NCBI GenBank assembly: GCA_003864495.1
Contig: ML133446.1
Coordinates: forward strand, 124,001 to 188,000
Length of the DNA: 64,000 bases
Source: Nemopilema nomurai
Taxonomy: Eukaryota; Cnidaria; Scyphozoa; Rhizostomeae; Rhizostomatidae
Reading direction: 5' to 3'
In this document: positions 24,721-36,100 of the stretch, piece by piece
How the letters are laid out: the number at the start of each line of letters is the position of its first letter
Numbering within the stretch: position 1 is the first letter of the stretch
Notes under the pieces: model-generated
Database searches by the model: none
Told to the model about the DNA's origin: nothing
The model's input: the letters and a program-made list of their open reading frames with translations, nothing else
Position numbers and translations under genes: made by a program

Positions 24721-26179
24721 CTTAGCATTTTTCTTTGCGGGGGTGTTCATAAGATTTTGCCCGATATTCTCGCCACTGCCCAACTAAAATGTTATGAGAT
24801 CTGTTTTGGGAGAAGCCTTCGTGGTATTCCTTCCATGTTTTAAAATATTTATGAAATTTGTTGTAAATGTAATTTTCTGACATTTTATGTATTTTTGTTT
24901 CGTTTTGTATTGGCCTTTGAACCATAAGTCAATGCCTTGTTGTTCATATGTTTATTATAAGGTCCGTTCACGAGTAGACAATTTGCAGTTCAGTCGCATT
25001 AACTTCCTTTCGTGAAATATTGCAATGGCAACGAGGATAAGCGACTGTTGACAGCAGATGATTTTATTAAGGTTCCTTCGAAAATGAGCCTTTGGGTTTC
25101 GTCGTCCAGACACTGGTAAAATTGTGGCATCCAGGATGGCTAGACCACTGATGCTGGTACTGGACTCATTTAAAATCATGATGAAAAATGTATTACTGGG
25201 TCGCAAAAAACCAACGCTAGTTTTCAAGAGTGGTTAGCTAATAGGCATTTAGGCTGGTGGAGTCACTCCAAATATTGATTTATTTAAAATATCGACGAAG
25301 AAGGACTAACGTTGTCACTAAAGATCGGGTCATTGATCAGAACCTCTAGCGTCAAATTGATACAAACAAAATATATATTTGTGAAAGACACTTCTCCGAG
25401 GATCAGCTTTGGATTTGTACCTAATATTTATGTTTTCTTTATCTATAACTGCTCAAAGCTTTTGATATTTGCTCTCTGATCTGTTCTGTGTCCAGTCTGC
25501 AGCAGGGCATTTTGTAACATACTGAGTGGTGGGGGAATTGCCCCACCGGGCCCTACGAGTTCCCCCACCACTGAAAAGGAAAATGCTACATTTGCCCCAA
25601 ATGTCGGCCATTTTGTGGCCCTTAGAGATAAAAGTAACCGGTGTTTCAAAAGGTTGGTAAAAAGTTTTGGGGCTCAATCAATTTTGATAGCAATCTTTAT
25701 ATTACTATATTTCTCATTCATCCACCTTTTAACTCGATTCATTGCTCGATTTACCAAAATCTTAGTGTTTCCTTGCATTTTTCAACCTTACTCAGACTGA
25801 GATATTGCCTTAAAATTAGTATATCACGTCGTGTCTCGTGTTTTGAGCCCATTCTTAGCATAATAGCCACCAGTCATGTTGCCACCAGTCATGTTGTCAG
25901 TTAACGCCATTCTAATGGCAATGTGTTTGTTTGTCAACATGTATCGTGACGTTCGTATTGTTCTCTTAATTATCTTCCGTTCATGTTATGTGTGTGCGTT
26001 GTCTTGCTTACTGTTGCTAATGTCTTGCTGTTGAATGAATATAGACAACATCGGAATAGCGTCTCTCTCTTATGCTCCTAGTTTCGTTACATAAGTATGG
26101 GCCCTTTAGAAAGATGTCCCACCACTCAAAAATCCTTAAAAATGCCCTGGTCTGCAGAGTATGGCACTTTTCGACGAGA

Positions 26180-26265
26180 TCGCCGGTGTGCACGAGCAAA
26201 AAGCCTGGTGTGCCGGTGTGCACCACCAACAATTTCTGGTGTGCTGGTGTGCACCACCTTTTTCC
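26180..26265 (+). repeat. Imperfect GGTGTGCACCACC tandem repeat
   Basis: GCCGGTGTGCAC and its variants GGTGTGCCGGTGTGCACCAC and GGTGTGCTGGTGTGCACCAC recur three times with about 33-36 bp spacing. It lies within the degenerate transposon region. Confidence 0.7.
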
Positions 26266-26826
26266 TTATTGTGGTTAAAATTTGTAAATTTGCATTTCAC
26301 TTTAAAAATGCGAAAAAGCCTTGCTTGTCTTTTTCTTTTGCCCGCCCTTTCTTCTTTTTGTCTGGGTCATTCCGGAAGCCCATTAGCAATGTGAGGAGAC
26401 TCAATAAAGACTGATGTCCAGGAATTTGTTTGGAAATAAAATTGTCTCAAAAATTTTTGGTTAAGTAGGTAATCATTAAAATAGAATAAGGACATTCGCA
26501 CATTCGTGCTGACAACGTTTGCTCTCGGACTGTCACTTAAAACCTTTGCTAGCAAGTCTTATGATTTAAGAAGCTGCCAACCTCCCAGTCCCAGATCTAG
26601 CATTATAAAATGAGTGAATATACAAAATCCTAGCCTTGCTATTCTCGATTTCGACCATAATTCAACAGCATCATCATTTGTGAACATAAATCATTCCTTC
26701 GAAAATCGTTCTCGCAAACTTGAGGGAAAGGATTCATCTGAAGAGATCTTTTCGGCGCATTTCAATACGATGGCTTTGAGCTGTAGTGGATGAAGCTTTT
26801 GACGACTTATTTAATCGGCAGAATAG

Positions 26827-27099
26827 TTAGAAGAAGAAGATGTTTGTGCAGCACTGTGCAGTAACACGACGATGTTTTGAATTTGTGTGCCTTGATAGTC
26901 CGCGGCGTGACTTGCAGGCCTTCCCACAGACGTTGCATTCGAAACCTGCAGGGTTTTCTTCGTCTCTGGTAACTTCTATGGCAATATCTTCAATCTGACA
27001 ATTCAAATCCTCATCTAATTCCATAAATCCTTCGTTAATTAGGTACAAAATATCATCAAGTTCCTCGACAGGTAGAGATTCGTGTTTGTTAGAGGCCAT
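26827..27099 (-). pseudogene. Short C2H2 zinc-finger ORF next to a transposon end
   Basis: Ninety codons begin MASNKHESLPVEELDDIL and run through an acidic segment to one classical finger, C-x2-C-x12-H-x4-H (FECNVCGKACKSRRGLSRH). Only low-complexity residues follow before the stop. It starts about 70 bp inside the right inverted repeat and reads inward. It is probably the first exon of a transposon-encoded DNA-binding protein. It could also be a young host gene, which I consider less likely. Confidence 0.45.
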
Positions 27100-27916
27100 A
27101 ATCAGCCGGATTGTGCACCTTCGGGTTGTTGATGTTGCTGGTTCAACCTCGAGGCGCGTACAATCGCAATAAACAATAGCCCATTGTTCGCTTCCAGACT
27201 ATCTCTCTCTTGTGACTATGATGATATTGATAAAATGGATTCCATTTCGTCTCAAAATTGAATATCTGAATAATTCTCGAGTGCTGAGAGAGAGAATCCA
27301 AATCGAGTGTCGATTGCTGGTATTCAATCCAGTTTGTCAGGGGCCATTGTGGCTTTTGCCCAGTGCAAGCTTTTGTGCAGAGCTGAATGTTGCCTCTCCT
27401 GTAGCCGTATCTTCTTCCTAACAGCTTGTTTGCATCTATCAGTTTGGCACTGCCATGTATTGTTATTTGCAATGCGTAAATGCTCTGTCCTGCTGCCACT
27501 CGCCAATGCAGACAATCGTGATGGATGCGGGTAGGTTTTCAATCGAGGACGCTTGGTCCCCAACGAAAGCTTGACTTGCTCTTATAAGGAAAACGTCTCT
27601 CGACCATGACCAGCAATGTAATAGAGTAGTATCTTTCCTTAAACTTCGAATTCCTCCTATAATAAAGAAGATTTGGTTGCTATTATTGCCGTAACCGTTC
27701 GATAAACAAATGTTTCGTGGTGCAAAACGTTAGAGTAACAAGAAATGGCAGAACCATAACTTTCGTATAATTAAAATATTTCTTTGTCTGACACTCTTTT
27801 AAGTATGCAAACGTCGAAAAATGACCAAATGCTCACATAATGAATAGAAAACACTTGTACATCAAGCATCCCCAAAATGTATCTTTGCCTAAAGTTAGCT
27901 ATGCTCTGATAGTAAG

Positions 27917-28240
27917 TACACGCTTTTTTTATAAGGAACCACTTTATAAGGAACCTACATGTCGAAATATAAGGCCGAAATATTGAAAGAGCTTATACTA
28001 CTAAAAGCGAAATCCCTTAGGAACTTTTCGGTTTGAAAATTTTTATAACTATAAGCATTAAGAACTAAAAAGCCGTTTCCATTCATTTGCAGCCAATACT
28101 CGCATATGGCATTTGATGTGCAGTGAAAATTAAGGAACTATTAAGGAACTTTTGGTACTAAAATCTGATGATTTGAGGTCTACGAATAAGGAACTTTTGA
28201 AACTAGGCCTTGAGGTAGGTTCCTTATAAAAAAGCGTATA
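27917..28240 (-). mobile_element. MITE copy 2 (inverted orientation)
   Basis: This copy starts TACACGCTTTTTTTATAAGG and ends AAAAAAGCGTATA. Its reverse complement aligns along the whole length with copies 1 and 3 (AAGGCCTAGTT, TTTTAGTACCAAA, CACTGCACATC, AGTTCTTAATGC). It has the full double-terminal repeat, with the GGAACC motif repeated at the ends. Confidence 0.88.
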
Positions 28241-28300
28241 TAGATAAATAACACGATTCAAAGCACAAAATGAAATACGCAATTGATTCTCCGACCGAAG

Positions 28301-28558
28301 TTAAATTTTGCCGACAGCGTCATCAGCTCTGAAATGTTTTTCAAACGCCAATTTGTTGAGTTGCATTCTGCTAAAACTAAACTCCTCCCCAACAACAGCA
28401 ACAACAACATTGTCTTTTCTGCTTGCAATGGGACTGTTGTGCACGTCAAGAAACAGCAATGTCTCCCCATCGCAGTGACACACCAATGAATCGCCAAAAT
28501 GCCAGTCTGTGATCAAAACATCCTTAATGAAGCTTCTCCCTAGTTTTGATCTAACCAC
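28301..28558 (-). other. Unrecognised ORF between two MITEs
   Basis: This is an 85-codon open frame (MVRSKLGRSFIKDVL..) with ordinary-looking composition. I do not recognise it, see no splice context, and it lies between two opposed MITEs. It may be chance or a fragment of an older element. Confidence 0.15.
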
Positions 28559-28771
28559 TGCATCTAAAGCACGACGTAGCTAGGACATGGTTTAGGGGAC
28601 TAGTACTTGCTTACAATATTGTGAAAGTAGCTGGTTTCTTTATGGTCACACAGTTTAGCCAATCACTTTGTTAGATAGCTGTTTCTCCGCTCATAATCAC
28701 CAAAAGCATTGTTTTCGTTATCCATCAAATTTATTGCGTTTTGGTTGTAGAAACGTCACTAAGCTTGTAAG

Positions 28772-29072
28772 TACACGCTTTTTTATAAGGAACCTACCTC
28801 AAGGCCTAGTTCAAAAGGTTCCTTATTTGTAGATTTTAGTACCAAAAGTTCCTTAATAGTTCCTTAACTTTCACTGCACATCGAATGCCATATGTGAGTA
28901 TTGGCTGCAAATGAATGGAAACGGCTTTTTAGTTCTTGATGCTTGCGGTTATAAAATGTTTCAAATCGAAAAGTTCCTTATGGATTTCGTTTTTAGTAGT
29001 ATAAGTTCTTCAAACATTTCGGCCTTCTACATGTAGGTTCCTAAAAAAATGGTTCCTTATAAAAAACGTGTA
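28772..29072 (+). mobile_element. MITE copy 3 (best preserved, TA target duplication)
   Basis: This copy reads TA-CACGCTTTTTTATAAGG to CCTTATAAAAAACGTG-TA, 301 bp including the TA on each side. It has the same orientation as copy 1 and is opposite to copy 2, which lies 530 bp upstream. It has no coding capacity. Confidence 0.88.
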
Positions 29073-32000
29073 ACGCCACTTTTCCTGCCAATCGTTCATG
29101 TTAGGGCGTTAACCTCGTATCATGATATTTAGCGCCCTTTTTCGGCAAAATTATTTTGTGGTCCATATTCATCCATATTCATTCGCATCCAGCAAATCAA
29201 ACAGAATGTCATTCATTTGTGCTTCCAAAATAATTGGTGGTCAATAAAGCAAGCTATAATGCACCAGGTTCAACGTACAGCCTGAGATAGTCAAGATAAA
29301 AGTGCATGAGGTGCTTCTATCAGCAGAGTTACGCATACTGCAACTTTCCTTACAGCATCAATATATCTTTAATTTATTGTTAAGCGCCAATTTGCCTCAC
29401 TGCTTTTTCTACTCGCTGATTATTCAATAAATCAACTGTTTGCTTGAATTGAATCTGTCGCTGACGGCTACGTTTGGCTTGAGTCTTTGTCTAAATGGGA
29501 ATTCGTTCTAATTATCTTTGATTGAAAATCATCCCAAATTCCTCTTACATAGTAGATTATCCAAACACAACATTCGTGTGTCATGCCTTACGTTCGTTGA
29601 GTGTCTTCCAGGCCAAAGCATCAGTGATTGATCTTTAATCTGGCCGTGGAATGTCTTACGAAAGTTATTTGCTGTGTGGAGTTTTGGTGCTTGATACCGC
29701 GAGTCGTTTTACGGGCACAAAGGATCACATTCACGGAGGTCACCTTGTGTTTGCTCAAGTCAAAGAGTGGTAATGAGATGGTGAGCCTTATATCTTTCAA
29801 TGATGAGCCCTAAGAGGGACATTATTTTTAACAGTCATGAACTGCCATGCTAAGATCAAACAGTCTAACTAGAAAAGCAATTAACGTAAGTAACTATTAA
29901 ACCAACTTGGCTTGCTTCAATTCATCTTCGAATCATCACTCTATCCTCTTTCCCGTTTGGTGTGCCTGGTATGGTCTCGCGTTACTAATCAGGTGTAGTA
30001 TTTAACCTATTGACACCCAGAGGCCAGCTCTCTCTGCCAGCAGCACTGATATTATGATATAAATTAAAGTTCGTCGTGGATAGAAAAGTGTTGTTGGATG
30101 AAACTCTTTCTAAAGCACTTGGAGTGGATAGATTACCCCAGTCAAACAGCATCTTAACAGCAAATAACCAAAATTATTATCAGCAGTGCAGCAGATCTGA
30201 AATCTACAGTTTACAAGAAGTTAGCTCAAGGAACTGAGGTTGAAGCAAAAAAATTAGTTCTGAATCTAGGAGACTAATCAGCTTCACCCGGCAAAGTGCT
30301 CGTACAATTACGATGAACACACATCCAACATCTCAACTTCATCTAAGCAAGCTGCGAATCTTAGAAGTGAAACCAGTTGATTTATGACTTGTTGAAGGGG
30401 GAGATGACGGCAGATATCCAAGTCTCTTGTTTACTAGTGTCAAGTCAGTAATGGGAAAAACTATATTGTGAATGCTACCTCATTCTGGCGCTACCTCGTT
30501 TTAACTACACTACCCATAGTTGTCTTCCTGTTTGTTTTTCACCACTTTTAATTAATTTTGGCTTATCAGCTTGATTATAATTAATAATTAACAGTAATGA
30601 CACTCATAATTACTTCCACGAAATTTAGACAAGGAATGCGATCTACCTGGCTTCTTCAAAATGAGTATGTAAGGCATGAGCACCACATTGGCTTGCATAT
30701 TGCAAACGGTTCCCAGTTTTCAAGAGAACTTCTAGCGTGGAGGGTCTGTTAGGTCAACGCTAGCATCTGTAGCAAAAGTGATTTGATAAATCTAGACTTA
30801 TAAATCTGATTTACAAACCCATAGTTCAAAATGATGGTGCATTGTAAAATATCTCGTTGATGTAATCGTTGTTTCCCATGCAACACAGACAGAAATGATA
30901 TTTTTATGCTAGGAAAAGCAACGTCCAGCTTGTTATGATAAGATTGCACTTGGTGCAAAGCGTAGATACTTGTGCCGTTAAAAAAGCTATACGGAAGGAA
31001 AGGTAAACCACCGGCTATTATTTTGCGCCTAACATTAGCATTTGGTCATCTGTAAACTCCGTGGTGGGTTGTCTTCAACAGGCTGGGTGACGTAACTCCA
31101 TTGTCTAGGTCCCAGCCTGCTTTTAGTTGAGACATCACCCAGCTAATGAACGGCGTGCGTGCATTTGACAGGTTAATACGAACTTTGACAGAGAACCTCT
31201 CTGAGCCCAATGGCGTCAACTAGAATTATCCTTTTCCAAGGGATTGCTACTTGGCCCCAGCACGGCTTTATTGCTTTATTAGGCAGCTTGGAATAAAGGG
31301 TGCATTTGCTTTCTTTCGGTCAACGGATTCGCCAAGAGCCATTGTGAGATGGAATCTCTTATCGAGGATCAAGAGCCAGATTTTTGTGGATCAAACTGTA
31401 TTTGATCTTGTCACATGAAAGCTTTTCGTGGCTAACGGTGGATTACGAAGTGGCAGCTAACGCATCATTTGGTTTTCAAGGTCAGGACGGTTCTGCTTCG
31501 AATCGAGGCCGAAACATAGGCTCCTTTCATGGTTAAATGTGGCGTGGCCTATCGTATCATAAAGGAGGCCCTTGACGAGAGATCTTATAGCTCGTTTCGA
31601 TAGAAAAGAATTTGTATGCTAGCAATGTTAAATTTGAATGCTGGCAACGACAATGAAGTGATTGGTTCGCATAAAGTTATTTTGTAATTAACGGGTTCAA
31701 TTGGCATCTTCACTCTATGGCACTGCTTACTACGGGTTTTAAAATGTTAAGGCAGTTTTAATTTCATGCGATTCAAAATATTCACATTTGGCATGTCCGC
31801 TTCGAGAACAGCAATGTAGGAGGTTCCGAGAATATTTTTAGAGCGACAGTCCCAGACTAATAGTGCTTTGAATTTCTTTTTGAATACCTCTCAGCTTCCA
31901 GTAAGCTCTTATGTGACAGAGTAACTCTTTGCTTTGTTTTGTGCTAAGATGTACAATAAGAGGAAAGATTGCATCATCCTACTTATATTCTTCTCCACCC

Positions 32001-32847
32001 TACCACTTGTGTAAGTCTGCACAGTAAAGAGACCCTGATTCAGAACACTGATTGTATCTCTGGTAATGTTGAGGTCGAAAGGGTTCCCCTTCTTTGGGTG
32101 GATGCTTCAATCATCCAGTACAGATTCTCATATCACCGTTTCTCCCTGGCATCACACGACGATTTCTCATAGTCATCGTCAGAGGATTGTCAGGGCTGAC
32201 AGTCAGCAGCAAGCTAATGACGGTGAGGCATCCATTAGAGCCAATTATCGTAGTGAGAACCAAAAATACCCGGTGACAATTTTGTCCGTTTGAAAAACGA
32301 TCACTTTCATCATGTCAGACCACTGCATGGCTTTGTGGACAATCTTAAATCCGTGGGCCGGCTTTCGGTTTCAATTCATTTATTTGAAGATTCGCAAAGG
32401 TCATCGAAGAAAGGCGCTTGTAATCGAACTAATTTGCATCTAACTAGCTCACTTGCAGTTGTATCATGTTTGAAAATAGCATTCATCAAACGGGAAGCTT
32501 GGTCAACAAGAAAAGACATGTGAACGTAATTTAGGCCATCAAGCACCTGGCCATGTTCTGCGCTAATTAAGACTGTTTTCAAACATTCAGAAAACTAGCG
32601 AATTTAGCGCATTACTCAATGAAATACCAAATAATGTTCCGGAGTGGCGAGGCAATGGAATAAATAACATAAATTGTTAATTTAAATCTCTGTCAACCGC
32701 TCCATTCTGTGTATCTCCTTTTTACTGTTTAATATTGAACACAGTCCAGTGAGCATCGCATGATCCTTGATTTGGAAGGTTGTTTTCGTCGCGAATTATT
32801 GTTATGAAATACTCAGAGAATTTGCAAAAACTTATTCTTGTTTGCAG

Positions 32848-33166
32848 AGAGAACTTCGAGCAAAAGATAATGAAATACCAAGAAGCAGCAGACACCAAAG
32901 AAGGAATTAAGCCCCCACATTCAGTGTCGGGCCTTCAGTCAGCCTCTCTTAACAACATGAACTGTGTCCACTCTCCATATCGCTTTACAAACGACGACAT
33001 AAACACGGTCGTCAAAACAGAGCAAGACCATGCTCTGGAGGTCCCACCATATCACAACAACAACAACAACAACACAAACTTTATGATGAGCAGCCCGGAG
33101 TTTCACTCCATCGACAAAGGTCACATGTACATGCCATTGGCAAGCGCCCTGACGGACCTTCCATAG
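32848..33166 (+). CDS. Six1/2: Six1/2 coding exon 2 (C-terminal region)
   Basis: The exon begins after TTTGCAG and reads (A)GAGAAC, so ..AAEAKDR-ENFEQK continues across the junction just as bilaterian Six1/2 reads KERENTEN. It encodes 106 residues. These include a stretch of six Asn from a CAA/AAC-rich repeat and a C terminus MPLASALTDLP that resembles the GPLTSSLVDLGS end of vertebrate Six1, the transactivation region. The stop TAG is at 33164-33166. The phase needs two bases from exon 1, which both the GTGAGA donor (with one base restored) and the GTAAGT donor (as written) supply. Confidence 0.9.
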
Positions 33167-36100
33167 CAGTGGCCTTGAAGGACTCGTGAATAATGCCAAA
33201 TGAATTAGAAGATAAAAACAATTAGTAACGCTTTAAAATTGCGAGTTTGTAAGTATTGTTTTTGAATGTAAATTTTTCGAAGTCATGTGTCAATATTATT
33301 GTCACGTTTCTCATTTATTAGATGCGTTGTTGATAACTCAAAGTAAGGATTGTTATAGTTAATTCATCAATTGTTGTAGTTTTTAATAGAAAAGTTGCTT
33401 AGCAGATTTCATTGTTGATTTAGTTTCATCCTCCTGTTTACGAAGTGGCAAAGATGTCGAAAAGCTGATTTCGGTGGGTACATTTTGAAAAAGGCATTCC
33501 ACGCCGTAGAGTATATCCTGGACTATTTGTGATCGGTTGATGAGTAACGAGATTTTACCAGAAATCAACCTTTACCTAGATTTAACCAGATTCTGCAGCC
33601 TTTTGCTTACAACTTGTCCACAGAGTGACGTCACTACCACCTTGATTTCTCCATCGAATAACTCGCAATCTACTGAAAACAAAAATTTGTACACCTTAAA
33701 CAATTTTGCTTATGGAAAAGCATGATCCCGATGAAAATATTTTTTCATTGCAATAATTATGCCTGTCGTTCTGCTCGCAAGATATACAAATACTGCCACA
33801 CCTTCCATAAAAGTAGCGTCCAGTGGAAGTAGCCAAAATGAAGAGCTCTACTTTACGTCTCGTGAGAAGATTGGACCCTTACAGACAGGAACAGGTCGAA
33901 TACCTTTGGTTTTGGAGGGGGTGTACAAAGTGGCAGTGCTAGCCTACTATTTTACAGCTGAATGTCAAACCGGCATACTGTTTTACCAAATTATACTGTT
34001 GTTTAACAAAAGAGATATTTGAAGGGTGTCACATCCTCACAGCCCCCAAGTCAGTTCCTGCGTAGGCTTGGTGAAATACAGCAAACATTATATACAAAGT
34101 TTAGTTTCTTTGTAATGTTTAGATCGATGCACAATGAAGCTCTATTTTGAGCACTGACCAATTCATATAAAGCGACATCTTCAAATAACTTACTCTAAAA
34201 CTCTGAGGTCATGTGCCGAGGCAACTAATCAATGGCTGAGTGGAGAGGACTGGACACCGCCCTATTCCCAGGACTTGCTAGCCTAAGCAAGTTATTTTGA
34301 CACTTGATGGAACCGGCAGAAGAGGACAGATGTTGAACTAGAGCACCTTTAAACAACTGAAAAGTTTGCAGGCCAATTCAAAAATTACTTTGAGGGTACA
34401 TCGCCTTAACTGGAAGTTTGTAATTTGGAATAGACGTGGGTGTTCTCTACGCTTCGAGACATGTCCTGCAAAGAATGTAAATACAGCAAAGTTTCTCGTC
34501 AGTCTAAGAACCATATTAAGTTTGGTCCATCTTACGATAACGGAACAGATATGTTTGCAGATATTTGCATATTGCTGCGGAAAATACAGCAATTAGAAAG
34601 CATCCATTGCAAGCATGCCACACGTTCAATAGCTTTTGAAATTCTTTTATCCAAGGTTCCAACAGACCACACGTATTATAGCTTCAGGTTTCCTGTGTTT
34701 ATGCATTACATAGTCAAGCGCTTTAGAAAGATTTGCAGAATATCTTTGTCTGCGTTGCTTTCGAATTTACTTGAGAAAGGTATGTTTTCTCAAAAAAATC
34801 AGCTAACTACATACAACTTGCACCAACATGAATTCTTAAGCAAATAACTCACAGATGTAACCAAATTCAAAGGTATAACCTTGAATATGTAAAAAAAGGC
34901 TTTCAATACTCAGCTCAGGAAACTGCCAGCCACCCCGCAGTTCAAAATAAATTTGAAAACTCATCTAAAGAGCTGAATAAACATGAAACACTTCTCCCTG
35001 GAAGAGCAGCAAATAGGCCCTAACAGTTTCCAAACTAATTTTATCTAATTGCAAACACTGTATTTTAGCTTGTAACTTTAATTTGTATTTCTTTTATGCT
35101 AAGGGATCTGTGTTATGAATAATTCAATATGAATGTTTTTTAATATAATATGAACGCTGGCAATAAAGAACATCATAATTTGCGTACGAAGCATTCTCAA
35201 AATCACCGCACGGATCATAAACCTTTGAACCGCTTTATTGTAATAAAAACGTTGTTATTATTAGCGTTATTGTGACCGTAACAATAAGTCTACAAAATCT
35301 TGTAACCTTAGCAAAGTTCAATAAATTGTTGGAATCTGAAAACTCTTACTTTTGTCTACCAAATTAAAGAATGACAATCAAATTAATCAATGTCTATAGC
35401 AAATCGAGTATATTGGAGAATTACTTATCAGCAAGACGAACAAAAAACCACGAGCAAGAGAAAGGCTTGTTGAAGAATGAACGTTATACTTTGGGGGAAA
35501 AACTGAGCCTCATATTGGGAAAATTATGCAATTTGATTTGGCCTAAAGTGAGAAAGCTGGCGTAACAGTTGTATATGAACACTGGTTCTGTTAGGCCCAG
35601 CATCACCAGGTATGTAATTAATCATGTTTTTGCGTTGATCGATCAATCATTATTTGCTTCGTACTTTATGTTATTCACTCTACCAACGGAAAAACCGGCC
35701 ATATTATGCCTCAAACAATTGTGTCGTTTAGCAAAGCACGCCGAAATGCTGGAATATCCTGCACGACTCCTCTCGAATCCTGGTGTTTTTTGGGGAAATA
35801 GTAATTGTGATGGGAAGTTGAAATCTTCAGGTAGCATGTGTTGATAAAGTTATTCACCCGAAAGCACCTCAGCCATAGGCAAATGTCCGAGCAGGGTTGG
35901 TAGCGCTACAGGTCAAATAGGATACGCGGTCAAATAGGATAATTACAGGTCATATAGGATAATCGTTAATAACTCCAAAAAATGGACTGATATCTTAAAA
36001 CAAACCGCAGAATCGGACTCGGCACGCTTCAATCTACCTTTTAGATGCCTTTTTTTTATTCAACTATGGTAATTTCAGCAGTATAAAACGCAATGTTTTT

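Larger units (their letters stand above)
24403..27225. mobile_element. Degenerate DNA transposon with ~50 bp inverted ends, THAP and C2H2 fragments
   Basis: The sequence at 24403-24454 (CATAGTCACAAGAGAGAGAT then AGTCTGGAAGCGAACAATG) recurs inverted at about 27172-27225 with few changes. Just inside the left end, on the plus strand, lies a THAP-like N terminus. Just inside the right end, on the minus strand, lies a C2H2-finger protein start. Nothing resembling a transposase catalytic core survives between them. The true ends and target duplication could not be fixed, so the outer limits may be wider. Confidence 0.55.
19303..32847 (+). other. Large intron of Six1/2 (13.5 kb)
   Basis: The donor is GTGAGA at 19303 and the acceptor TTGTTTGCAG ends at 32847. 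It contains a 25 bp minisatellite near 23437, a degenerate transposon at about 24403-27225 and two MITEs (27917-28240, 28772-29072). I see no host exon inside. The parts 19303-23400 and 29100-32847 are unremarkable AT-rich sequence; conserved enhancers may be present but cannot be recognised from one genome. Confidence 0.8.

Noticed and set aside
34440..34847. 135-codon ORF between Six1/2 and PYROXD2
   Set aside because: AT-rich composition, no family recognised and no splice partners seen.
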